Of a stretch of 64,000 nt of DNA, positions 1-8,692 are shown in pieces. Numbering within the stretch: the first letter of the stretch is position 1; every line of letters begins with the position of its first letter. Below the pieces are notes generated by a model. It did no database searches, was not told the origin of the DNA, and saw only the letters and a list, made by a program, of their open reading frames with translations. The position numbers and the translations under genes are program-made. The stretch is from positions 89,423 through 153,422 of the forward strand of contig NZ_RSEJ01000012.1 of NCBI RefSeq assembly GCF_009910675.1, given 5' to 3'. The stretch is from Photobacterium alginatilyticum. Its GTDB lineage: Bacteria > Pseudomonadota > Gammaproteobacteria > Enterobacterales > Vibrionaceae.

Positions 1-20
1 AACAAAATTAGCGATTGAAC

Positions 21-374
21 ATGGATTCAGTATTTATCGAACATCTTGAGGTTATCGCCACTATTGGGGTGTATGACTGGGAACAGACTATTAAGCAGAA
101 GCTTGTGCTTGACCTGGAAATGGCGCACGACAACCGCCCTGCGGCCGAGAGTGATGATGTGGTCTATGCCCTGGACTACGCCGCGGTTAGTGAGGCGGTG
201 ACCGAACATATTCAGGGCGGCCGCTTTTTGCTGGTCGAGCGTGTGGCCGAGGAAGTTGCCGGCCTGATCATGACGAAATTTTCCGTGCCGTGGATCCGGG
301 TTCGGGTCACCAAGCCGGGGGCAGTGGCCAACGCCAGTGGAGTCGGGGTGCTGATTGAACGAGGCAGCAAGTGA
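21..374 (+). CDS. folB: Dihydroneopterin aldolase
   Basis: FolB converts 7,8-dihydroneopterin to 6-hydroxymethyl-dihydropterin in cytosolic folate synthesis. The 117-residue protein has the usual family length. It opens MDSVFIEHLEV, carries the GVYDWEQT segment with the likely catalytic Glu21, and ends with the TKPGAV motif holding the catalytic-type Lys98. I chose the ATG at 21 over an in-frame TTG at 15 because it matches the normal FolB N-terminus. The start is close to the window edge, so the promoter is not visible. The stop overlaps the folK GTG by 4 bases, so the two consecutive folate-pathway enzymes are translationally coupled. Confidence 0.95.
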   Translation: MDSVFIEHLEVIATIGVYDWEQTIKQKLVLDLEMAHDNRPAAESDDVVYALDYAAVSEAVTEHIQGGRFLLVERVAEEVAGLIMTKFSVPWIRVRVTKPGAVANASGVGVLIERGSK

Positions 375-856
375 TCACCGCTTACATCAGTCTTGGGTCT
401 AACATCGACCGCGAATACCATATTCGTGTCGCTATTACCGAACTGAAAAAACTGGGCACTGACTTTCGGGTCTCACAAATTTTTGAAGCCGAGCCTGTTG
501 GTTTCTGCGGGCCGAACTTTTACAACTGCGTTGCTGCTATCAATACGCCATTGCCGCTTGATAGGCTGCAGCAGATCCTGAAGCAGCTAGAGCTGCAGTA
601 CGGACGGGCACCCGATGCCCGGAAAAACCAGAGCCGGACCCTGGATCTGGATATCTTGCTGTTTGGTGACGTGGTACAGACCGAGGCTCCGATGCTGCCT
701 CGGTCTGACTTGTATAAGTTTGCCTTTGTTTTACGGCCTATGATGGAGCTGTGTCCGGAGCTGGTTATTCCCGGTGACGGTCGGACCATTGCCCAGCTAT
801 GGCATTCTTTTGAACCCTCTCAGGCCCTCTGGCCTGTAGAGCGGATTGCATGTTGA
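371..856 (+). CDS. folK: 2-amino-4-hydroxy-6-hydroxymethyldihydropteridine pyrophosphokinase
   Basis: FolK transfers pyrophosphate from ATP to 6-hydroxymethyl-dihydropterin, the step after FolB. The 161 residues match the HPPK family in length. Visible motifs are the N-terminal YISLGSN, the EAEPVGF segment, and the signature RTLDLDILLFGD with the Mg2+/ATP-binding aspartates. Translation begins at a GTG overlapping the folB stop (GTGA). uppP follows after a 7-base gap, so folB-folK-uppP look like one transcript. Confidence 0.95.
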   Translation: MITAYISLGSNIDREYHIRVAITELKKLGTDFRVSQIFEAEPVGFCGPNFYNCVAAINTPLPLDRLQQILKQLELQYGRAPDARKNQSRTLDLDILLFGDVVQTEAPMLPRSDLYKFAFVLRPMMELCPELVIPGDGRTIAQLWHSFEPSQALWPVERIAC

Positions 857-863
857 AGGATAA

Positions 864-1670
864 ATGATGAGTCATTTTGAAGCCTTTGTGTTGGCACTTA
901 TCCAGGGGCTGACCGAGTTTTTGCCGATTTCGAGCTCGGCCCACCTTATTTTGCCTTCCGAGGTGTTTGGCTGGGACGATCAGGGGCTGGCTTTTGATGT
1001 CGCGGTACATGTCGGCACGCTGGCGGCAGTCATTCTGTATTTTCGCAAGGAAGTTGTTGCATTGCTCGGGGCCTGGATCGGCTCTATTTTTCAGGGCAGG
1101 CGCTGCGCCGAAGCCAAGCTGGCCTGGATGATCGTTCTTGCGACGATCCCTGCCTGTCTTTTCGGCCTGTTCATGAAAGACATTATCGAGCTTTATTTGC
1201 GCTCGGCCTGGGTCATTGCGGCGACGACTATCTTTTTTGGTCTGCTGTTATGGTGGGTCGATGTCCGGGCAACCCAGCAGGACAACGAATATCAGGCTGA
1301 CTGGAAGCGCTCGCTGTTTATCGGTCTGGCACAGGCGGCAGCGATGATCCCGGGTACCTCTCGCTCGGGGGCGACCATGACGGCGGCACTTCACCTTGGG
1401 TTTACCCGCGAGGCCGCCGCGCGCTTTTCGTTCCTGATGTCGATTCCGATTATTTTGCTGGCGGGCGGCTACCTTGGCACCAAGCTGGTGACCAGTGGCC
1501 AGGCGATTGAATTTGGAGCGCTGGGCATTGGCCTGGCAGTCTCGTTTGTCAGTGCCTATGCGTGTATCCACGTATTCCTTAAGCTGGTGACTCGCCTCGG
1601 TATGCTGCCGTTCGTGATTTACCGTCTGCTGCTGGGCGCTGGACTGATTGCCTTTCTGCTGAGCCAGTAA
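864..1670 (+). CDS. uppP: Undecaprenyl-diphosphate phosphatase
   Basis: UppP (BacA) is an inner-membrane phosphatase that recycles undecaprenyl diphosphate to the monophosphate carrier for peptidoglycan and other envelope polymers; overproduction gives bacitracin resistance. It has 268 residues with multiple membrane spans. The two catalytic regions are visible: [14 protein letters not shown] (residues 14-27, Glu18) and PGTSRSG (163-169). Two adjacent ATGs (864 and 867) are possible starts. It is the last gene of the folB-folK-uppP run and is followed by a strong terminator. Confidence 0.95.
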   Translation: MMSHFEAFVLALIQGLTEFLPISSSAHLILPSEVFGWDDQGLAFDVAVHVGTLAAVILYFRKEVVALLGAWIGSIFQGRRCAEAKLAWMIVLATIPACLFGLFMKDIIELYLRSAWVIAATTIFFGLLLWWVDVRATQQDNEYQADWKRSLFIGLAQAAAMIPGTSRSGATMTAALHLGFTREAAARFSFLMSIPIILLAGGYLGTKLVTSGQAIEFGALGIGLAVSFVSAYACIHVFLKLVTRLGMLPFVIYRLLLGAGLIAFLLSQ

Positions 1671-1714
1671 GCGTAAGCCTTGAATTAGCAGCCGCAGCAT
1701 TTGATACCAATGAG

Positions 1715-1743
1715 AAAGCCCGACGTGATGTCGGGCTTTTTTG
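1715..1743. terminator. Bidirectional intrinsic terminator, uppP / cca
   Basis: The arms AAAGCCCGAC and GTCGGGCTTT flank a 5-base loop, with a T run on the plus side and an A run on the other. It lies between the converging uppP and cca genes and can serve both. Confidence 0.85.
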
Positions 1744-1770
1744 ATCGTATTGAGCTGGCAGGTTGCAGTT

Positions 1771-2997
1771 TTAGTCGTCGCTGGCCAAACACGCTTTTAC
1801 TGCATCGGCGCGATGCATTGCCAGCTGCTCCTTGATGGCCTTGCCGGTAAAGCCCGCCTCGATGATAGGTTTGACGGCAACGTTTTGGGCGGCGACAAAA
1901 ACAGCCTGCAGAATATCGGCCTGACGGTAGGGATCATCTTCATGGCCTGTTCGTCCGCGAACATCGGCGCGGCAGCACAGGGCCAGTTGCCTGATCCGTT
2001 CTGGCTTACGCCAGGCGTCGACCTGGTCGAAGATCTTGATAAAAGTGCCAGGTCGCAGTTCATTGGCATGATGCACCTTGGTGTGCTGGGCGCAGACCAT
2101 CAGTGCTGTGTCACGGTACTCATTGGGGATCCGGAGTCGCTGGCAGAGCGTTTTGATAGCCCCCAGACCAGTCTGACAGTGCATTTTGTGGCTTGGCCAT
2201 TCTTCGGCTGGGGTCAGGGCCTTGCCGAGATCATGTACCTGGGCGGCAAAGCGAACTGCGGTATCCGTACTGAGCTTGGCGGCTTGCTCGGCAACTAATA
2301 GGGTGTGGAGGCCGGTGTCGACTTCCGGGTGCCATTGCTCGGGTTGCGGTACGCCAAACAGGGCGTCGATTTCAGGCATGATGACACCAAGCGCGCCGCA
2401 CTGGCGCAGCACCTTGAGAAATACCTCCGGGTTTTCAGACGATAGGGACTTTTCCCACTCTTTCCAGACCCGCTCGGGAGTCAGGGCGGCAAGCTCGCCG
2501 GCCACGACCATATCCTGCATCAGGGCTAGCGTCTCCGGGGCCACCGTAAAGCCCAGGTGGGCAAAGCGGGCGGCAAAGCGGGCGACCCGGAGTACCCGCA
2601 GCGGATCTTCGACAAATGCGGGGGAGACATGGCGCAGCTGCTTGTCGAGCAAATCCTGCTGACCGTTGTAGGGGTCAACCAGCGAGCCGTCATCAGCCTG
2701 GGCGATAGCATTGACGGTGAGATCCCGTCGCATCAAATCCTGTTCAAGCGTAACGTCCGGTGCGGAGTGGCAAATGAAGCCGGTATACCCCATGCCCGAT
2801 TTTCGTTCAGTGCGGGCGAGGGCAAATTCTTGTTTGGTCTTCGGATGGAGGAAGACCGGAAAGTCACTGCCGACCTGGCTATAGCCCAGATCGAGCATCT
2901 GCTGAGGCGTCGCCCCAACCACGACCCAGTCTTTGTCTTTTACTGGCAATCCCAGCAGCGCATCACGAACGGCGCCACCCACAAGGTAGGTCTGCAA
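1771..2997 (-). CDS. cca: Multifunctional CCA-adding tRNA nucleotidyltransferase
   Basis: Cca adds or repairs the CCA 3' end of tRNAs. The 408-residue protein has the nucleotidyltransferase head ([12 protein letters not shown], then [11 protein letters not shown]), the RNA-binding region around [16 protein letters not shown], and a C-terminal HD phosphohydrolase domain with the AAQVHDLGK motif, as in the long gammaproteobacterial type with phosphatase and 2',3'-cyclic phosphodiesterase activity. It is transcribed divergently from gspA; about 160 bases between them hold both promoters. Downstream it converges on uppP. Confidence 0.95.
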   Translation of the reverse strand: MQTYLVGGAVRDALLGLPVKDKDWVVVGATPQQMLDLGYSQVGSDFPVFLHPKTKQEFALARTERKSGMGYTGFICHSAPDVTLEQDLMRRDLTVNAIAQADDGSLVDPYNGQQDLLDKQLRHVSPAFVEDPLRVLRVARFAARFAHLGFTVAPETLALMQDMVVAGELAALTPERVWKEWEKSLSSENPEVFLKVLRQCGALGVIMPEIDALFGVPQPEQWHPEVDTGLHTLLVAEQAAKLSTDTAVRFAAQVHDLGKALTPAEEWPSHKMHCQTGLGAIKTLCQRLRIPNEYRDTALMVCAQHTKVHHANELRPGTFIKIFDQVDAWRKPERIRQLALCCRADVRGRTGHEDDPYRQADILQAVFVAAQNVAVKPIIEAGFTGKAIKEQLAMHRADAVKACLASDD

Positions 2998-3161
2998 GTT
3001 TCACTCCTTTTGTATAACAACAGCAAATTTGGGATATCGTACTGATATCCTTTGCATCATAGATCGCTTCATCACGGTATCAGGGTATACAATCTTGAGT
3101 AGCAAAGGTAATTTAATCATCAGAACTAGTATTATTCTAATCTGGAACAAGAGTATCAGGC

Positions 3162-4835
3162 ATGTACAAGGATTTCTTCGGGATCGGTGAGTCCCCCTTT
3201 TCAATTGTACCCAGCGCTCGCTTCCTTTATCTCAGCGAGCGCCACAGAGAAGCGTTAACCCATATGTTGGCCAGCTTATCCGGGGGCGGGGGATTTGGGC
3301 TGCTGACGGGTGAAGTGGGAACCGGAAAAACCACCGTATTGCGGGCACTGGTGGCTCGTCTGCCCCAGGAAACCCAGGTTGCGATAATCCTGAACCCGGC
3401 ATTATCAGCCCATGACTTGCTGGCCACTATTTGCGACGAGCTCGGCGTCTGCTATCCGGACGATGCCAGCTACAAGGTTCTGACTGATCGGATATACCAG
3501 CATTTGCTGGCCAACCATAGCGAGGGCAAGCAAACCCTGCTGCTGGTCGACGAGGCGCAGCACCTGATGCCGGATGTTCTCGAGCAGCTCCGCTTGTTGA
3601 CCAACCTGGAGACAGACAGCCGCAAACTGTTGAAAGTGGTGCTGGTCGGTCAGCCAGAGCTGCAACAGTTGCTGCAACAGGAGCGACTGCGCCAGCTGGC
3701 GCAGCGGATCACCTCTCGTTACCACCTGTTGCCGCTGACGGCGGAAGAAGTGGATGAATACATTAACTATCGCCTGAGAGCTGTTGATTGCCTGTATGCC
3801 GTGTTTGATCCGGCGATGACGCGCCAGATCGCCAAGGCAACAAACGGTATTCCGCGCCTGATCAACCTGGTGTGCGACAAAGCCATGCTACTTGCCTGCC
3901 AGCAGGCAACGCATCAGGTTAACAAGGCGATAGTCAGCCAGGCCTGTGAGGAGGTGCTGAGCTGGCAGTTGCCAACGGCTGACAGGATGAAAGTGAATAC
4001 CGGCGGCAGTGGCAGCCGGGTTGCTACCTGGGGAGGTGCCCTGATACTTGGCGGGGTGCTCTCTGCCGGTCTGTGGTATTGGCAAGGACAATCTCTGGTA
4101 TCACCGGTGGCTGTTGCCCCTGCAGTATCAGAAGCCCAACCATCAGTTGCTCAGCCAGAGCCTGCCGCAGTGGCTGTTGCCCCTCAGGTTCAAGTGGCTA
4201 AGCCGGAACCGGTGGTGCTCGACCTGGCCGCCAAATGGCAGCAGTTGATGGAGCAGAGCCGCTCAGAGCGCAAGGCGATGCAAACCTTATATCGTCTGTG
4301 GGGCTACGAAACGCATCTCAACCAGGCGAACTGCGAAACCAGTCAGCGAGTCGAGCTGAGCTGTCATCAGGGTAAGATCAGCCTGGAGCAGCTCAGTATT
4401 ATCAATAGGCCTGTTATCGTGCCGTTGCAGGAAGCCGGAAAGCCGCTCTTCTATGCCGTGGTATATGCCCTGGGTCAGGACAGTGTCGAGTTGCTATTGG
4501 GCGAAGAGCGCATTGCGGTAAGCTATGACTGGCTAGAGCAGCGTTGGCAGCAAGAATACACCTTGTTGTGGCGGCCTCCTCTGGGAGACAAGACCACGAT
4601 TCGCTATGGCCAGCAGGGGCCGCGGGTTGTGTGGCTGAATCAGCAACTGAGCTTGTTGCTGGGCGAGAAAATCACCCGGGACGATCGGTTTGATCAGGTG
4701 CTGCTGGATAAGCTTCGCCGCTTTCAGCGGGCTCAGGATCTGAGTGCGGACGGCATTGCCGGGCCCCGAACCCTTATGGTCATTGATTCGGCGTTGAACT
4801 TGCCGGGACCGACGCTGCAACCGGAGAGAAGTTAA
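3162..4835 (+). CDS. gspA: Type II secretion accessory ATPase GspA/ExeA
   Basis: GspA, with GspB, helps place the type II secretion secretin in the outer membrane by remodelling or binding peptidoglycan. The 557-residue protein has an N-terminal AAA ATPase (Walker A GEVGTGKTT at 50-58, Walker B LLLVDEAQ at 126-133), a single membrane helix near residues 289-307, a Pro/Val/Ala-rich periplasmic linker, and a C-terminal peptidoglycan-binding domain with the FQRAQDLSADGIAGPRT segment. Its stop overlaps the gspB ATG by one base. The pair is unlinked here from any core gsp operon. Confidence 0.9.
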   Translation: MYKDFFGIGESPFSIVPSARFLYLSERHREALTHMLASLSGGGGFGLLTGEVGTGKTTVLRALVARLPQETQVAIILNPALSAHDLLATICDELGVCYPDDASYKVLTDRIYQHLLANHSEGKQTLLLVDEAQHLMPDVLEQLRLLTNLETDSRKLLKVVLVGQPELQQLLQQERLRQLAQRITSRYHLLPLTAEEVDEYINYRLRAVDCLYAVFDPAMTRQIAKATNGIPRLINLVCDKAMLLACQQATHQVNKAIVSQACEEVLSWQLPTADRMKVNTGGSGSRVATWGGALILGGVLSAGLWYWQGQSLVSPVAVAPAVSEAQPSVAQPEPAAVAVAPQVQVAKPEPVVLDLAAKWQQLMEQSRSERKAMQTLYRLWGYETHLNQANCETSQRVELSCHQGKISLEQLSIINRPVIVPLQEAGKPLFYAVVYALGQDSVELLLGEERIAVSYDWLEQRWQQEYTLLWRPPLGDKTTIRYGQQGPRVVWLNQQLSLLLGEKITRDDRFDQVLLDKLRRFQRAQDLSADGIAGPRTLMVIDSALNLPGPTLQPERS

Positions 4836-5725
4836 TGTCCAATTTGCTCAATGCTATTGCCCAGTCTGATCAGCAAAATCAGCTGCAGCCTTCGTTGGCG
4901 AACAGGCCTGTCCGCCAAGCGGCGGGAGCCCGCCGTGTGCCGTCATGGCTGTTGCCTGCCGTGCTGGTGCTAACACCGGTTGCGGCAACGCTGGCATACA
5001 TGCACTACACCCACTCCTCCTCTTCGGTCGCTGTTATGCCTCTTCGGGAAACCAGAAGCGCGGAGGCTGTGGCTACAGCATCCACACCGGTTGTCGTGAC
5101 CGAGCCGCAGGTTGTAAGAGCGGAACCTGTCTTGCCGGCAGCAACTGAGCCTAGCCATCTGCCACAGATACTGGGTGAGGGAGAATCGCAAATCCGTTTC
5201 TTGCCATACCCTGAGCTGCGAACCGAGCCGTTACCGTCGCTAAATCGCCAGTTGGCCAACCAGACGCTTGCTGTACCGCTGAGTTCAGGACGGGCGGGAG
5301 GCAACGTCGAGGAACCAAAGATTATCTCCTCTGAGCCTAGAGAAGCGGAATGGGGGCTGGACGGGCTCGATTATTCGGAGCTATCACCGCAGCTTGCGCA
5401 GCAGTTGAAGTCTGCGATTGCCGCGACGGATAACTTGCCGGTTGATATTCCGCCCGAGCCGGAGGAAATTGCAGCGCCCGTTATTGAGGCCGTGGCACTT
5501 GGCGAGTTGCCGGCTTCGGTACAAAACCGCATTCCGCCGCTGAATTTTGAAACCCATATTTACTCGTCGGTTGCCAACAGCCGCTGGGTCAAGGTGAATG
5601 GCCGCGAGGCCTTCGAGGGGGACGAGATTGCACCGGGGGTGGTGCTGCGTCGGATAGAGCCGAGACAGGTCGTATTTGACTTCGAATCCTACCTGATCGA
5701 AATGCCAGCTCTGTCGGAGTGGTAA
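4835..5725 (+). CDS. gspB: Type II secretion accessory protein GspB
   Basis: GspB partners GspA in secretin assembly. The 296 residues comprise a short cytoplasmic N-terminus (MSNLLNAIAQSDQQ), one membrane helix around residues 37-57, a long low-complexity Ala/Pro/Glu-rich periplasmic linker, and a C-terminal folded domain (residues about 230-296) typical of GspB and related to GspC-type domains, with the segment VKVNGREAFEGDEIAPGV. It is translationally coupled to gspA (overlap ATAATG-type, one base). Confidence 0.88.
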   Translation: MSNLLNAIAQSDQQNQLQPSLANRPVRQAAGARRVPSWLLPAVLVLTPVAATLAYMHYTHSSSSVAVMPLRETRSAEAVATASTPVVVTEPQVVRAEPVLPAATEPSHLPQILGEGESQIRFLPYPELRTEPLPSLNRQLANQTLAVPLSSGRAGGNVEEPKIISSEPREAEWGLDGLDYSELSPQLAQQLKSAIAATDNLPVDIPPEPEEIAAPVIEAVALGELPASVQNRIPPLNFETHIYSSVANSRWVKVNGREAFEGDEIAPGVVLRRIEPRQVVFDFESYLIEMPALSEW

Positions 5726-5742
5726 AAGGGAGTACCGGAGAT

Positions 5743-5772
5743 AAAAATGGCAGCCAGAGGCTGCCATTTTCT
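5743..5772. terminator. Bidirectional intrinsic terminator, gspB / SH3 protein
   Basis: The arms AAAATGGCAGCC and GGCTGCCATTTT enclose a short loop, between the convergent gspB and SH3-domain genes. Confidence 0.85.
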
Positions 5773-5794
5773 TCGTATGTTATTGATTCAGTGC

Positions 5795-6412
5795 TTATGC
5801 CCAGCCGTTGTTACGCTTGCGACGGCGCGGGATCAGGTGCGGCAGGATCAGGCCAAATAGCAGGCCAGCTCCGGCGACCATACCGCCGTAGGTGAACCAC
5901 TTCATCAGCAGGTCATCTTTCTGGGTATCAATCTTGGCGCGCAGCTCACGAATTTCAGTCTGTGAGGTCATCAGCTGCTCGTTTAGCTGGCTGTTTTGCG
6001 ATTCCAGCTCGGTAATTTGCTCGGTGCGCATTTGCAGCGAGTTTTGCAGGCTCTTGGTCTTTTCATCACCGGACATCTGGGCATCCGCCAACGCCGCTTT
6101 TACTTCTGTCAGCTCTTTTTCAAGCGCAGGCAGACGTTCTTTCAGGCCAACCTGACGAGAAATTAAATCAGAGTTCACCCAGCCGGTACGGCCGCGGCTG
6201 TCGGTAATTTTGCTAAAGCCATTTTCCTTGTTGACTTCGAGCAAGGTGACTTTGGTGCCTGCATTGACACTGCCCATAATACGGAACTGTGTACTAGGGC
6301 CGCGGTGCATATAGGTAAACAGGTCGTCAGAAATGTAACGAATCTGTTCAGCTTTCGCCGGCAGGGTTGCCGCGGCGCAAGCGAGTAATAAGATGCTGAT
6401 TAGATGCTTCAC
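5795..6412 (-). CDS. Envelope SH3-domain protein, TIGR04211 type
   Basis: This 205-residue protein has a signal peptide (KHLISILLLACAAATLPAKA), a bacterial SH3 domain at about residues 25-90 (ISDDLFTYMHRGPSTQFRI), a long coiled coil rich in Glu, Gln and Leu (about 100-165), one C-terminal membrane helix, and a basic tail RRRKR. The layout matches the TIGR04211 family, whose exact role is unsettled but is thought to involve the cell wall. I chose the GTG at 6412: AAGGA lies 7 bases upstream and the signal peptide begins there, whereas the longer reading frame up to 6481 would mask it. Confidence 0.85.
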   Translation of the reverse strand: MKHLISILLLACAAATLPAKAEQIRYISDDLFTYMHRGPSTQFRIMGSVNAGTKVTLLEVNKENGFSKITDSRGRTGWVNSDLISRQVGLKERLPALEKELTEVKAALADAQMSGDEKTKSLQNSLQMRTEQITELESQNSQLNEQLMTSQTEIRELRAKIDTQKDDLLMKWFTYGGMVAGAGLLFGLILPHLIPRRRKRNNGWA

Positions 6413-6482
6413 AATATGATCCTTGAGGAGCCTGTATTCTTTAAGAGCACAAATACTAAAAACTTTGTCCTTCGGGTGCAAG

Positions 6483-6511
6483 AAAAGAGGGAGGCAAAGC
6501 CTCCCTCTTTT
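6483..6511 (-). terminator. Intrinsic terminator of pit
   Basis: The arms AAAAGAGGGAGGC and GCCTCCCTCTTTT have a 3-base loop, just past the pit stop on the minus strand. Confidence 0.85.
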
Positions 6512-6526
6512 GAACCTGTACCACTT

Positions 6527-7795
6527 TTAGCCAAAGAATGCTTGCATCGCGTAGAAGAAGATGACAGCAAGCAATGCCCCGGCAGGAAGGGTAACAACCC
6601 ATGAAGCCACAATGTTACGGACCACACCCAGGTTTAGGGCGGCAATACCACGTGCAAAGGCAACGCCGATCACACCACCAACCAAGGTTTGAGTTGTTGA
6701 GATAGGCAGGCCTGTACCCGATGCCAATACAACCGTTGATGCAGTAGCCAACTGAGCGGCAAAGCCACGGCTAGGTGTCAGTTCCGTAATACCGGTACCG
6801 ACTGTCGCCATTACTTTGTGGCCCATCGTTGCCAGACCAATGACGATACCGACACCGCCCAGCGGTAGGATCCACCATGCGATCGTACTTTTCGCAGCAA
6901 GTTCGCCCATATGCTCAACCGTAGAAACAACAGCAGACAGTGGGCCAATTGCATTGGCAACGTCATTAGAGCCGTGGGCAAATGCCATTGCACAGGCGGT
7001 AACCACCATTAGCAGGCTAAATACGCGTTCAACACCGGCATAGCCATTGCTATCAACAGAGCTACCATCATCAGTGTATTTCTTGCTGATGTAGATATAG
7101 CCGAAAATCATAACAACAGTAGAAACAGCTACTGCGGCCATCCATGCTTCACCACCCGTAAGGTGCAAGCCGACGTGTTTCAGACCTTTCTTGATTGTTA
7201 CCAACGCAATGACCATCGCTGTGATAAACATATAAACAGGTACGAAACGCTTGGCATTCACCAGCGGGTTATCAGTATCAAAGATTAAACGTTGGGCACT
7301 GATAAAGATCACATAGGCAAAGAAGCCAGAGATCAGAGGGGTGATAAGCCAGCTACCGACGATACCTTGCACCGAAGACCAGGATACAGACTCAGTCCCT
7401 GCAGACACACAGGCAAAACCGATAATAGCACCGATAATTGAGTGTGTTGTAGATACAGGCCAGCCCATATAAGACGCGAGCAGAAGCCATGTACCAGCTG
7501 CAAGAAGTGCAGACATCATGCCGTAAACCAGTACTTCTGGTTGATCGGCAAAAAATGACATATCGACAACACCTTTACGGATGGTGTCTGTTACTTCACC
7601 ACCTGCAAGGTATGCACCGGCAAACTCAAAAATCATCGCGATGATAATTGCTTGTTTTACCGTTAGCGCTTTTGACCCTACTGAAGTACCCATAGCATTG
7701 GCAACATCATTTGCACCAATACCAATCGCCATCAAAAGACCAAAGATAGCCGCCACCATGATAATCATGGTGCCGTAGTTAGCCAGGATTTCCAT
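6527..7795 (-). CDS. pit: Inorganic phosphate transporter, PiT family
   Basis: Low-affinity phosphate permease driven by a cation gradient in the inner membrane. The 422 residues hold about ten membrane spans and the duplicated PiT signature: GIGANDVANAMGTSVGS near the N-terminus and FAHGSNDVANAIGPLSAV in the second half. The DUF47 (PhoU-like) gene lies 32 bases upstream and is co-transcribed, an arrangement conserved for Pit systems, in which the DUF47 protein is thought to modulate the permease. Confidence 0.93.
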   Translation of the reverse strand: MEILANYGTMIIMVAAIFGLLMAIGIGANDVANAMGTSVGSKALTVKQAIIIAMIFEFAGAYLAGGEVTDTIRKGVVDMSFFADQPEVLVYGMMSALLAAGTWLLLASYMGWPVSTTHSIIGAIIGFACVSAGTESVSWSSVQGIVGSWLITPLISGFFAYVIFISAQRLIFDTDNPLVNAKRFVPVYMFITAMVIALVTIKKGLKHVGLHLTGGEAWMAAVAVSTVVMIFGYIYISKKYTDDGSSVDSNGYAGVERVFSLLMVVTACAMAFAHGSNDVANAIGPLSAVVSTVEHMGELAAKSTIAWWILPLGGVGIVIGLATMGHKVMATVGTGITELTPSRGFAAQLATASTVVLASGTGLPISTTQTLVGGVIGVAFARGIAALNLGVVRNIVASWVVTLPAGALLAVIFFYAMQAFFG

Positions 7796-7827
7796 TGTAA
7801 AACCTTGTTTTTGTTACATTCTCTCGC

Positions 7828-8508
7828 TTATGAACGCGATAGCATGATTTCTAGTCGCGAGCCGACACGTTGTGCCTGGTCAGCGATACCGCCAACCCAC
7901 TCGAGAATTTTGTACAGGAACATCACATCCACCGGACTGTGTTGGTCTTCGATGGACATCAGTTGTTGACGTAATTGGATCTGCAAGGTGTCGGTATCAT
8001 CTTCGATGACATCAAGCTGATTAATCATTTCAGCAACCAGCGTCACCTCTCTGCCCTTGAAGCCTGTTTCCAGCAATTCATCCAGCTCGTTAATAACACG
8101 GTTGGCTTGATTTGCTGCATCGAGGCAACGTTGAACATAGGCAACGAAATCCGGGTACATTTCGGCAGGAATTTGCAGCTGACGACCCAAGACACGACCA
8201 GCGATATCTTTGGACAGGTTAGCAAGCTTATCCTGTTGGGTAAGGAGGCCTAGCATGTCGGTACGATCGACAGGCATGAAAAGACCACGAGGAAGTTTCA
8301 GGCGGATCTCACGCTTCAACACATCCGCATCTTTCTCAAGTTGCGAGATCTGTTCACGTAAGTTCGATGCTTTTTCCCAATCTCCGGCATGACATGCCTC
8401 GAAAAAAGGAACAAGCAATTCGCAACACTCATTTACACGAGTAACATGACGTTGCAGCGGTTTGATTGGGGATTTAGCAAAGAGCCCCATAATTGTATTT
8501 ACTGGCAT
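7828..8508 (-). CDS. DUF47 / TIGR00153 PhoU-like phosphate-transport accessory protein
   Basis: This soluble all-helical 226-residue protein is of the DUF47 (PhoU_div) family, usually encoded beside pit. Visible family features are the N-terminal GLFAKSPIKPLQ, the DKLANLSKDIAGRVLGR helix, and the closing segment KILEWVGGIADQAQRVGSRLE. It is probably a regulator or chaperone of the downstream Pit permease, by analogy with PhoU and Pst. An internal ATG seven codons in (MGLFAK) is an alternative start. Confidence 0.88.
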   Translation of the reverse strand: MPVNTIMGLFAKSPIKPLQRHVTRVNECCELLVPFFEACHAGDWEKASNLREQISQLEKDADVLKREIRLKLPRGLFMPVDRTDMLGLLTQQDKLANLSKDIAGRVLGRQLQIPAEMYPDFVAYVQRCLDAANQANRVINELDELLETGFKGREVTLVAEMINQLDVIEDDTDTLQIQLRQQLMSIEDQHSPVDVMFLYKILEWVGGIADQAQRVGSRLEIMLSRS

Positions 8509-8692
8509 AGCCGATCAACCTAAAGAGCGCCTAAAGAGGCTAATTCTTGAGCGATGGTCACAGAGGCGCGCATGTTAACTTATAAGTTAGTATAGGGGAA
8601 CCACTTTTGATCAAGGTTTTGTCGATATTTCATGCTTGCCCCGGAAGGCAATTGCAAATATCCTTGGTTTGCCACTGTTTATAGGTATAACT

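Noticed and set aside
1741..2298. A 185-codon plus-strand frame opposite cca
   Set aside because: It is the antisense shadow of a complete, well-conserved cca gene and has no RBS or family features.
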